Shown here: positions 1 through 5,505 of the stretch, piece by piece
Layout of the letters: each line of letters begins with the position of its first letter
Numbering within the stretch: position 1 is the first letter of the stretch
Origin: an uncultured Actinomycetes bacterium
GTDB lineage: Bacteria; Actinomycetota; Actinomycetes; S36-B12; UBA5976
Direction of reading: 5' to 3'
Length of the DNA: 10,320 bases
NCBI GenBank assembly: GCA_903925705.1
Contig: CAIYGJ010000165.1
Location: 1 to 10,320 of the forward strand
Notes under the pieces: model-generated
Database searches by the model: none
What the model was told of the DNA's origin: nothing
Seen by the model: only the letters and a program-made list of their open reading frames with translations
Position numbers and translations under genes: made by a program

Positions 1-1075
1 CAACAATGCTGCGAGCCAAAAGTGCGCCAACGACGTTTCCAGTCCCGCAATAGGCACCGACTGCCCAAACACCAGGGTGAACTTCTTTCACAATCGGCAA
101 ACCAGAATCGGTATAGCTGACGATGGCCGCCCAGTGATGCTCAACCGGAGCTGTCACACCAATGGATTCAAGTTTGCGCTCAAGATAGTCGCGGATCACT
201 TGCGTTGGTTCAACAACGTCGGTTGCTTCTTGATCTAGCGCTAGATCCCTGCCACCGCCGATTGCAATTCGACCATCAGGAAGTTGTTGCCAGTAGTCCC
301 AGCCTTGACGCACGTAGACCGCATATTTCAAATTGAGTTTTGTTTCTGGCTCAGTTGAAATCATCTGTAAGCGCGTTGGTTGAACTAGTTCAAAGATTTC
401 TGGAAGTGCCTTACCTAAGTTGCCATCAACGGCAACCACAACGTGCTTGGCCTTAATGCTGCCTTGATCAGTTGTGATTAGACCTGATTCAATTTTTATT
501 GCTGGTGAGTGTGTAAAGATCTGGGCACCAGTGGACGTGGCAAGTTTTGCTAGCTGCACAGCTCGCTTAGCAGGATGGAAAGTTCCGTCAGTTGGAATCA
601 AAATTCCAACACCTTGATCACCCTGATAGTCCTCAACTGGAAATCCATCAGCTATCAAAGCATCACGATGTGCGTAAGTATCACTAAGTTCTTCAGCATC
701 CTCGCCTAATCGCAATTCACCAATGCGTAGTGCGCCAATTCGAGAAACTGCTTCTGGCGTAGTGGCTTCGATTCGATCCATTTCATCCAGAGTGTGTTGA
801 TAAAGAGCAGTGGCACGTTCGACACCAAAATCTTTTCGAACATTGTGATGAAAGTCTGCAATGCCAGCAAGTAACAAACCACCATTTCGTCCTGCAGCGC
901 CAGCGGCAATCCGATCTGCATCGATACCGATTACTGATAAGCCACGTTGTGCAGCATGAAGTAGTGCAGTTAGTCCAGACCCGCCAAGTCCAACGACGAC
1001 GAGATCAGCTTCAAGGTTGCTAGTAAGTTGCGGAAATTCTGGGCGTTCAACGTTTATATCCCAAACGATGCCCAT
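1..1075 (-). CDS. FAD-dependent oxidoreductase (DAO / glycine oxidase-like family), partial
   Basis: Reading the minus strand from the ATG at 1075 gives 358 uninterrupted codons running off the window edge, so only the C-terminal tail is missing. Residues 24-37 form a beta strand plus the dinucleotide-binding GLGGSG loop (29-34). An acidic residue follows at the end of the second strand (D52), then GAAGRNGG at 59-66, typical of the DadA/PuuB-like DAO fold. Near the visible end, VWAVGAYCGTGNVVG is the usual second FAD-contact region of this family. The family oxidises amines or amino acids with oxygen or an acceptor; the substrate cannot be read here. An in-frame TGA lies five codons upstream of the ATG, with no other start codon between, so the start is well constrained. 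There is no strong Shine-Dalgarno, only a weak GGA 8-10 nt upstream. It is divergent from the small gene at 1140. I am confident of the fold and not of the substrate. Confidence 0.85.
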   Translation of the reverse strand, partial: MGIVWDINVERPEFPQLTSNLEADLVVVGLGGSGLTALLHAAQRGLSVIGIDADRIAAGAAGRNGGLLLAGIADFHHNVRKDFGVERATALYQHTLDEMDRIEATTPEAVSRIGALRIGELRLGEDAEELSDTYAHRDALIADGFPVEDYQGDQGVGILIPTDGTFHPAKRAVQLAKLATSTGAQIFTHSPAIKIESGLITTDQGSIKAKHVVVAVDGNLGKALPEIFELVQPTRLQMISTEPETKLNLKYAVYVRQGWDYWQQLPDGRIAIGGGRDLALDQEATDVVEPTQVIRDYLERKLESIGVTAPVEHHWAAIVSYTDSGLPIVKEVHPGVWAVGAYCGTGNVVGALLARSIV

Positions 1076-1105
1076 TACATATCCATTTCATTCGCAGTTT
1101 GAATT

Positions 1106-1120
1106 AGGTTTTTTAAACCT
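1106..1120. repeat. Short perfect inverted repeat in a divergent intergenic region
   Basis: AGGTTT-N3-AAACCT is a perfect 6-bp dyad with a TTT centre. It lies in the 64-bp gap between the divergent oxidoreductase and the small acidic gene. A further TAGGT directly follows, so the AGGT half recurs. It could be an operator for one or both genes or a chance AT-rich dyad; the sequence does not decide this. Confidence 0.4.
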
Positions 1121-1139
1121 TAGGTATCAGCATAGGAGT

Positions 1140-1319
1140 ATGAGTTCGAAGCCCAATAATCCTGAAGAAACTACGGATGCAAAAACCCAAAGTTCAGCAC
1201 GGTTGCGGGCATTGTTAGACGATGTCGAATTAACACCAGAGCAAACTAGTGACGATGTCGCACCGCCTTCAAATCGAGATCGCGAATTACTCGAAGATGT
1301 CCCGCCGCACCACGGTTAA
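1140..1319 (+). CDS. Small acidic protein of unknown function (59 aa)
   Basis: An open frame from ATG 1140 to TAA 1319 encodes 59 residues that are polar, acidic and rich in Pro, Asp and Glu, with no membrane segment or cysteine. It looks largely disordered, with one short helix-like stretch SARLRALLDDVEL at 19-31. The C-terminus, NRDRELLEDVPPHHG, is distinctive: R-x-x-L-L-x-D-x-P-P-H-H-G. I have an unverified impression that similar PPH-ending tails occur in other small actinobacterial proteins. The frame is open further upstream to 1017, but that part overlaps the divergent oxidoreductase gene and reads unlike a protein N-terminus. The ATG at 1140 is preceded by AGGAG only 1 nt away, too close for a normal ribosome binding site, so initiation may be leaderless or the start slightly wrong. 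I do not recognise the function. Confidence 0.6.
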   Translation: MSSKPNNPEETTDAKTQSSARLRALLDDVELTPEQTSDDVAPPSNRDRELLEDVPPHHG

Positions 1320-1348
1320 GGCACATTGCGCTTAATACTCGCAAAAAA

Positions 1349-1984
1349 TTACGGAAGCAACGCGATAGTGAATCCCTGATTAGAAGAACTGCCAGCAATA
1401 CTTATTGCAGCAACCGAATCCACGCCAATAATTATCGAATTGCTGATTGATTCGCCAGAAAACATCGAGCCGTTAGCCGACACCGGAATTGCCAGAATTC
1501 GAGCACGCGAGGCAATTAGGACGCCAGTATTTAATCCATCATTACTTGATCCATACACATCGATTAAATTTCCAACTGCCAAAAGCGAGCTGCTAGTCCC
1601 AGCATTTACGGGAAGTGAAACCGCAACGTAATTTTCTGGCAGTCCTGTTAATAACCCGGAACCAACTAAATCATTACTGCTCAATGGTTGATTCGGTGCA
1701 AGCGATCGGGCTAAAACTCGTCCGACCAACTCCGCTGGATCTGACTGTAATGAATTCCAAGATGATTCATCAGGAATCGATTTTTGAACTAAGTCCGTGG
1801 GCGACAAAGTTGCGCCAGCGCTCAACGGTCTGGTTGCAACTAGAACTTTGGTTTGAGATCCAGGTCCAGGAACAATCAAGCTCAGCACGATTAAAGTGCC
1901 TAGGCCAGCTAGTGTGGCTGCGATCGAGCGGCGATACCGAACTATCAAGGGATAGTACTTATGGAGAATTTCAAGGTTTTTCAT
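1349..1984 (-). CDS. SAF-domain (CpaB/RcpC-like) membrane-anchored protein
   Basis: This 211-residue protein has a short basic N-terminus, one hydrophobic segment at about 22-39, and an extracytoplasmic part. Residues 46-108 match the SAF fold: a VLVATRPLSAGATL start, then the VGRVLARSLAPNQPL and SSNDLV strands. The rest (about 118-211) contains VAVSLPVNAG...VGNLIDVYG, resembling the second half of CpaB/RcpC pilus-assembly proteins. SAF proteins of this type are linked to Flp pilus assembly or to sugar or antifreeze-like binding; no pilus genes are visible here. The frame is open upstream to 2122, but that extension crosses into fmdB on the other strand. ATG 1984 directly precedes the natural basic-hydrophobic N-terminus and is preferred. 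A TATCGT hexamer 9 nt upstream could be the -10 of a very short-leader transcript. The domain call is good; the cellular role is uncertain. Confidence 0.8.
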   Translation of the reverse strand: MKNLEILHKYYPLIVRYRRSIAATLAGLGTLIVLSLIVPGPGSQTKVLVATRPLSAGATLSPTDLVQKSIPDESSWNSLQSDPAELVGRVLARSLAPNQPLSSNDLVGSGLLTGLPENYVAVSLPVNAGTSSSLLAVGNLIDVYGSSNDGLNTGVLIASRARILAIPVSANGSMFSGESISNSIIIGVDSVAAISIAGSSSNQGFTIALLP

Positions 1985-1993
1985 AGTTGTGCC

Positions 1994-1999
1994 ACGATA
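1994..1999 (-). promoter_or_regulatory. Possible -10 of the SAF-domain gene
   Basis: TATCGT on the minus strand fits TAnnnT and ends 9 nt before the ATG at 1984, which would give a transcript with only a few leader bases. There is no convincing Shine-Dalgarno in front of the ATG, which fits. No -35 was found, so this is weak. Confidence 0.25.
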
Positions 2000-2038
2000 A
2001 GTCCAAATCCAGATTTCGCGAGTTAATTTATCCACAGG

Positions 2039-2044
2039 TACGAT
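2039..2044 (+). promoter_or_regulatory. Possible -10 of the fmdB-crcB-crcB operon
   Basis: TACGAT fits TAnnnT and lies in the 81-bp gap between the SAF gene and fmdB. It would place transcription start near 2051 and leave a leader of about 15 nt that contains the Shine-Dalgarno at 2056-2061. No clear -35 is present. Confidence 0.3.
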
Positions 2045-2055
2045 AACCAGAGTCG

Positions 2056-2063
2056 AAAGGAAA
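2056..2063 (+). promoter_or_regulatory. Ribosome binding site of fmdB
   Basis: AAAGGAAA, with the GG 5 nt before ATG 2066, fits a Shine-Dalgarno and supports that start. Confidence 0.6.
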
Positions 2064-2065
2064 TC

Positions 2066-2365
2066 ATGCCTACTTATCAATACGTGTGCGGACAATGTGA
2101 TGCGCCACTTGAAGTAGTCCAATCCTTTTCTGATGACGCTTTAACGACTTGCCCAGAATGTAAAGCAGAAGCCTTGAAAAAGGTTTACGGCTCGGTCGGC
2201 GTAGTTTTCAAAGGATCTGGTTTTTACCGAAACGATTCCCGCGGCACGACTTCGTCGGCAACGCCTAGTGCATCCGACTCAACTTCTTCAGCGCCAGCTG
2301 CAGCCACCACCCCAACACCGGCAGCCGCACCTGCGCCAGCTAGTACTCCAAGCACCAGTGCTTAA
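2066..2365 (+). CDS. FmdB-family zinc-ribbon regulatory protein
   Basis: This is a 99-residue protein with the family start MPTYQYVC. The FmdB zinc ribbon is complete, with two CxxC knuckles at C8/C11 and C29/C32. Residues 40-58 (VYGSVGVVFKGSGFYRND) are the conserved continuation of the family, and residues 59-99 form a low-complexity Ser/Thr/Ala/Pro tail. Members are small zinc-binding proteins named after a putative formamidase regulator; their molecular role is poorly known. Its position upstream of the cyclo-ligase/galU block matches the actinobacterial order (Rv0991c next to Rv0992c, from memory). The last 8 bases overlap the start of crcB1, so the downstream gene is probably translationally coupled. 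A good ribosome binding site fixes the start. Confidence 0.9.
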   Translation: MPTYQYVCGQCDAPLEVVQSFSDDALTTCPECKAEALKKVYGSVGVVFKGSGFYRNDSRGTTSSATPSASDSTSSAPAAATTPTPAAAPAPASTPSTSA

Positions 2366-2723
2366 GTTTGGCTTCGTTGCCGCAATTGGGGCAGCACTTG
2401 GTTCGCTTGCTAGATTACAAATTTCCTACTGGATTCAAACTCCAAGTGAAACATCTTTTCCGTGGTCGACATTTCTAGTCAATGTAATTGGTGCACTACT
2501 AATTGGTCTAGTTGCTTGCTATCCCAAAATAATGAATAACGAAGCTCGACGTCACTTTGTCGTGACAGGTTTCTTGGGTGGCTTTACAACTTTCTCAGCG
2601 ATCGCAGTTGAAACCCTGAATCTGGCAAGCGTGCCGTTGATTTCCATTAGTTATGTGGTTGCAACTTTTGCGATAGGTATAGCCGCAACCCACATTGGCA
2701 CCTTGCTAGGGGATCGCCGATGA
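2358..2723 (+). CDS. crcB: Fluoride channel subunit FluC/CrcB, copy 1
   Basis: From GTG 2358 the frame encodes 121 residues, the normal size of a CrcB/FluC subunit. An earlier ATG at 2268 would add a Gln/Pro-rich stretch that merely shadows the fmdB tail. Four hydrophobic segments fit at about 3-19, 37-55, 67-88 and 93-117. Signature motifs are present: GAALGSLAR (11-19), FPWSTFLVNVIGALLIG (34-50, with the conserved Asn42) and GFLGGFTTFS (71-80). F76 and F79 correspond to the paired phenylalanines of the fluoride pathway. FluC channels export fluoride as dual-topology dimers, here presumably as a heterodimer with the next gene. The GTG lies 8 bp before the end of fmdB, without a clear Shine-Dalgarno, pointing to translational coupling. 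It overlaps crcB2 by 4 bp. Confidence 0.9.
   Translation: MLKFGFVAAIGAALGSLARLQISYWIQTPSETSFPWSTFLVNVIGALLIGLVACYPKIMNNEARRHFVVTGFLGGFTTFSAIAVETLNLASVPLISISYVVATFAIGIAATHIGTLLGDRR
2708..2713 (+). promoter_or_regulatory. Ribosome binding site of crcB copy 2
   Basis: AGGGGA ends 6 nt before ATG 2720, a good Shine-Dalgarno located inside the 3' end of crcB1. Confidence 0.55.
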
Positions 2724-3076
2724 ACTTAATGCTGTTTATTCTGGCTGCAGCAATTGGCGGCTTTATTCGTTTTGCAGTTGAGTACTACTTGCCTCCAGTA
2801 GGAACATCGGCCTTCCCACGTGCCACCTTGTTGGTAAATATTGTTGGCGCCTTCACATTAGGAATTGTTTTAGCTTTGCCAGGCGTATGGCAAGTAATTT
2901 TAGGAATCGGTTTGTGTGGCGCCTTAACCACATTTAGTGGAGTCAGTTTGCAGCTACATCGAAGACTTACCGCTGCGGCGTATCGGCCAGCAATGATTTA
3001 TGCGGTCACCTTGATAACCGGCGGCGTGGTCGCTGCAGGTATTGGCATGATTTTGGGACGTTATTTATTTAGTTAA
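2720..3076 (+). CDS. crcB: Fluoride channel subunit FluC/CrcB, copy 2
   Basis: This 118-residue, four-helix CrcB protein has AAAIGGFIRF (9-18), FPRATLLVNIVGAFTLG (32-48, with the conserved Asn40) and GALTTFSGVSL (67-77). In the last motif the first of the two pore phenylalanines is leucine (L69), whereas copy 1 keeps both. Tandem crcB genes usually make heterodimers with one subunit in each orientation, and the two predicted pores need not be equal. Its ATGA start overlaps the stop of copy 1, so the pair is one translational unit with fmdB upstream. It ends 8 bp inside the tail of the convergent cyclo-ligase gene. The family assignment is secure. The unequal-pore idea is inference. Confidence 0.9.
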   Translation: MNLMLFILAAAIGGFIRFAVEYYLPPVGTSAFPRATLLVNIVGAFTLGIVLALPGVWQVILGIGLCGALTTFSGVSLQLHRRLTAAAYRPAMIYAVTLITGGVVAAGIGMILGRYLFS

Positions 3077-3635
3077 TTTGCAAGATCTGACTTGGTGTGA
3101 CAATTACATCAATCAGCGCGTCATGAACTTCACTTGGTACCGATTCATCGACTTCGTCATCAAACACCAGACAAATTCGTAGCGGTCCGCCAGAGGCATA
3201 CGTTGGCACCTGAGCTAAGGCACGATCGTAATACCCAGCGCCTCGGCCTAACCGAGAGCCATCCCGCCCAACTCGGAGGGCTGGAATCAGAATTGCACTT
3301 GCATTAGAGATATCAATCTCAGCAGGGATAGGTTCATATATTCCGTAACTATTTTTTACTAATTCGGTATCGTCAAATCCCCATGCCAAAGAATTTCCAG
3401 GTTTCATAATCGGCAGCGCAACATCTTTACCAAGCTCACACAACTTTGTGCGAACCTGGGTTGTTGGTGGTTCAGTTGCCATGGAAACAAAACAGGTGAC
3501 TAATTGTCCTTTACACATTGCAGCCCAGTCATGATTTCCGAGAGCCGATCCAGCGGCAGAAATTTCCGCACTGCTTCGCGCAGATCGCGATGACATTGAT
3601 TGCTCGCGCACTGTGTCTTTGGAACGACTTACCAT
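3069..3635 (-). CDS. 5-formyltetrahydrofolate cyclo-ligase
   Basis: This 188-residue protein has the usual family length (about 180-200). It catalyses ATP-dependent cyclisation of 5-formyl-THF to 5,10-methenyl-THF in one-carbon metabolism. Visible features are an N-terminal basic helix (KDTVREQ, 6-12), the folate-side strand CFVSMATEPPTTQVR (48-62), VALPIM (72-77), GIYEPIP (98-104), and the C-terminal P-loop-like GSRLGRGAGYYDRAL (126-140), followed by VPSEVHDALIDVIVTP (166-181). The GRGAGYYDR loop has Ala where many members have Gly. ATG 3635 is chosen over the internal ATG at 3596 because it supplies the expected N-terminal helix and sits exactly 6 nt after a TAnnnT hexamer, as in leaderless genes. 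The gene diverges from galU, as in other actinobacteria. Confidence 0.9.
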   Translation of the reverse strand: MVSRSKDTVREQSMSSRSARSSAEISAAGSALGNHDWAAMCKGQLVTCFVSMATEPPTTQVRTKLCELGKDVALPIMKPGNSLAWGFDDTELVKNSYGIYEPIPAEIDISNASAILIPALRVGRDGSRLGRGAGYYDRALAQVPTYASGGPLRICLVFDDEVDESVPSEVHDALIDVIVTPSQILQIN

Positions 3636-3641
3636 TCCTTA

Positions 3642-3647
3642 ACCGTA
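3642..3647 (-). promoter_or_regulatory. Candidate leaderless promoter -10 for the cyclo-ligase
   Basis: On the minus strand TACGGT is followed by exactly 6 nt and then ATG 3635. That spacing would start transcription at the A of the ATG. The AAGGA directly abutting the ATG is too close to act as a Shine-Dalgarno. No -35 was recognised. Confidence 0.45.
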
Positions 3648-3654
3648 TTGCCAG

Positions 3655-3660
3655 TAAAGT
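3655..3660 (+). promoter_or_regulatory. Candidate leaderless promoter -10 for galU
   Basis: TAAAGT is followed by exactly 6 nt and then ATG 3667. This mirrors the arrangement of the divergent cyclo-ligase gene. There is no Shine-Dalgarno at usable spacing before galU, and no clear -35. Confidence 0.45.
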
Positions 3661-3666
3661 CTAGGT

Positions 3667-4569
3667 ATGAGCAACAGGGGCAAGATTCATAAAGCCGTAA
3701 TTCCGGTGGCTGGATTAGGTACGCGATTTTTGCCGGCCACCAAAGCAACCCCAAAAGAGATGCTTCCGGTTGTAGATAAGCCTGCAATTCAATATGTGGT
3801 TGAAGAAGCCGTCGCTGCAGGCATAAATGACGTCCTTTTTGTAACGGGACGCAATAAGGAATCACTAGAAAACCATTTCGATCGATCGCCGAGCCTAGAA
3901 CAAACTTTGGCCGAACGCGGTGCATCGGATATGCAAGCCAAGATTTCGGGCTTAGCGAATTTGGCAGCAATGCATTACGTGCGTCAAGGAGTCCCAATGG
4001 GATTAGGCCACGCGGTAAGCATGGCAAAAGCACATGTTGGCAATCAGGCATTTGCAGTTTTACTAGGTGACGATTTAGTTGATGTAAAAACTCCGATCTT
4101 GCCTGAAATGTTTGCAGCACAAGCAAAACTCGGCGGCAGCATTTTGGCGCTCATGGAAGTTCCAGACGATCAAATTCACTTGTATGGGTGTGCCGCTGTT
4201 GAGCCGACTGATAACCCAGACATCGTGCGCGTCACCGAATTAGTTGAGAAACCCGCAGCTGGAACTGCGCCTAGCAATCTTGCGGTAATCGGACGCTATG
4301 TCATCGATCCCGCAGTCTTTGAATTGCTTGAAAATCTTGCACCCGGTCGTGGTGGCGAAATTCAGTTAACAGATGCATTGGCATCCTTAATTAATTTGCC
4401 GGCTGAATCTGGTGGCGGAGTACATGCGGTGATCTTCCGTGGCAAACGATATGACACTGGAGACAAACTTTCATATTTAAAGAGTGTCGTATCAATAGCC
4501 CTTGATCGAGAGGACTTAGGTCCTGATCTTCGCGCCTGGCTGACTTCGTATTTAGCAGGCCAGATTTAA
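3667..4569 (+). CDS. galU: UTP-glucose-1-phosphate uridylyltransferase
   Basis: This 300-residue protein is full length for GalU, which makes UDP-glucose from UTP and glucose-1-phosphate for envelope polysaccharides, glycolipids and glycogen or trehalose precursors. The N-terminal nucleotide-binding signature AGLGTRFLPATKATPKEMLP spans 15-34. Further family blocks are GLGHAV (112-117), LLGDDLV (132-138, metal-binding aspartates), LVEKP (192-196), GRGGEIQLTDAL (227-238) and KRYDTGDKLSYLKS (260-273). It is the first gene of a plus-strand run in which its stop codon shares one base with the start of the MoeA-like gene (TAATG), implying coupled translation. The start fits a leaderless promoter. 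The galU-moeA-rimJ order is conserved in actinobacteria. Confidence 0.97.
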   Translation: MSNRGKIHKAVIPVAGLGTRFLPATKATPKEMLPVVDKPAIQYVVEEAVAAGINDVLFVTGRNKESLENHFDRSPSLEQTLAERGASDMQAKISGLANLAAMHYVRQGVPMGLGHAVSMAKAHVGNQAFAVLLGDDLVDVKTPILPEMFAAQAKLGGSILALMEVPDDQIHLYGCAAVEPTDNPDIVRVTELVEKPAAGTAPSNLAVIGRYVIDPAVFELLENLAPGRGGEIQLTDALASLINLPAESGGGVHAVIFRGKRYDTGDKLSYLKSVVSIALDREDLGPDLRAWLTSYLAGQI

Positions 4570-5492
4570 TGCGTTCCGTTGAGCAACACCTAGAAGCAGT
4601 CTTAGCTAATGTTTCACCTTTGGAATCTTTGGAAGTTGGATTACTAGGCTCGGTCGGCTGCGTTCTAGCGGAGCAAGTAAATACAGATAACGATGGCAGT
4701 GAACACGTTTTACTGCCGCAGGGAACAACAATTGGCGCAAGGCACGTCGCTCTTTTGGCGGCAGCAAATTTGGGTCGGATTTGGGTTCATCCAAAACCTC
4801 GAGTAGTTATCTTGACGGTGGGTAGTGATTTGGCCGATCCAGGTACTTTAGAAGACCTGCGCCCTGACATAAACGGCATCGCATTAACTACGGCATCAAC
4901 AGCCGCGGGCGCAATGACATTTCGGGTTGGTCCCCTGCAAAGTGATTCAGACTTGATTCGATCTGCGATTGAAGATCAACTAGTTCGGGCTGACGTAATT
5001 ATCACGGCATGCGGTATGAATGCTGGTGATTATGACCTACTGACAAACGTCCTTCGACAACTTGGACGGGTTGAGATTTCCCGCGTCAATATGACACCAG
5101 GTGGAGCGCAAGGTTTTGGCATTATTGGTCCAGATTCGACTCCAATTTTTGTCTTGCCAGGCAATCCAGTTGGCGCATTACTTTCCTTCGATGTTTTTGT
5201 TCGACCATTGATCAGAAGACTTATGGGCCATAGCAAATTGCATCATCGAGTAATAGAAGCTCGACTTGAAACCAACGTGGATGGCGCTGGTGATGATGCT
5301 CGTTATGTGCGCGCACATGTGTCTCGTACCGGAAACTTCCCAACTGTGAAATCGTTAGAAAATAGCAACGATGAGCCATTTGCTGGTTTAGGAACTGCTG
5401 ATGCGCTCATTGTTGTGCCAGCTGGAACTACCCGCTTGAATGCTGGTGACACCGTAAAAGTTATGCAACTCGATGACATGAGTGACGAATAA
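4569..5492 (+). CDS. glp: MoeA/gephyrin-like protein (Glp), shortened and probably non-catalytic
   Basis: This is a 307-residue MoeA-fold protein; usual MoeA proteins are about 400. The N-terminus MRSVEQHLEAVL...GCVLAEQV (1-37) is family-typical, but after it the sequence jumps through about 10 residues to LLPQGTTIGARHVALLAAANLG (48-69). The intervening part, about 90-100 residues with the MDGYAV and TGAP motifs, is absent. Residues 77-220 form the molybdopterin-binding domain: LTVGSDLADPG (usual STGDEL), ACGMNAGDYD (usual SGGVSVGDYD), MTPGGAQGFG (usual PGKPxxFG) and the intact LPGNPVGALLSFDVFVRP. Residues 226-303 are the C-terminal beta domain, including GTADALIVVP. Loss of MDGY, TGA and the PGKP lysine argues against molybdate insertion. 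With sepX/glpR nearby, a structural gephyrin-like role in division is the better guess. There is no frameshift, so the short form is not a sequencing break. Confidence 0.85.
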   Translation: MRSVEQHLEAVLANVSPLESLEVGLLGSVGCVLAEQVNTDNDGSEHVLLPQGTTIGARHVALLAAANLGRIWVHPKPRVVILTVGSDLADPGTLEDLRPDINGIALTTASTAAGAMTFRVGPLQSDSDLIRSAIEDQLVRADVIITACGMNAGDYDLLTNVLRQLGRVEISRVNMTPGGAQGFGIIGPDSTPIFVLPGNPVGALLSFDVFVRPLIRRLMGHSKLHHRVIEARLETNVDGAGDDARYVRAHVSRTGNFPTVKSLENSNDEPFAGLGTADALIVVPAGTTRLNAGDTVKVMQLDDMSDE

Positions 5493-5494
5493 CT

Positions 5495-5502
5495 AGGGTG
5501 AG
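5495..5502 (+). promoter_or_regulatory. Ribosome binding site selecting the GTG start of the rimJ-like gene
   Basis: AGGGTGAG begins 2 nt after the glp stop codon and lies 3-4 nt before GTG 5506. It supports a GTG start and close coupling to glp. Confidence 0.5.
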
Positions 5503-5505
5503 CAA

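Noticed and set aside
232..247. Perfect 16-bp palindrome GATCTAGCGCTAGATC
   Set aside because: It lies inside the oxidoreductase coding sequence and encodes ordinary residues (DLALDQ). One such palindrome in 10 kb is only mildly unusual, and no second copy was noticed.
1316..1341. Possible bidirectional terminator between the small acidic gene and the SAF gene
   Set aside because: The TTAAG...CTTAA stem is short, bulged and AT-rich, and the A/T run is on the wrong side for a normal intrinsic terminator.
1985..2122. Longer start for the SAF gene at 2122
   Set aside because: It would overlap the fmdB start and promoter, and the added residues do not resemble a SAF/CpaB N-terminus. ATG 1984 leads straight into the basic-hydrophobic anchor.
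2268..2357. Longer start for crcB copy 1 at ATG 2268
   Set aside because: The extra 30 residues are a Gln/Pro/Leu-rich shadow of the fmdB tail. GTG 2358 gives the normal CrcB length and N-terminus.
3629..4126. 165-codon open frame antisense to galU
   Set aside because: It mirrors the galU coding sequence, gives a Leu/Pro/Cys-rich sequence with no recognisable domain, and galU is unmistakable.
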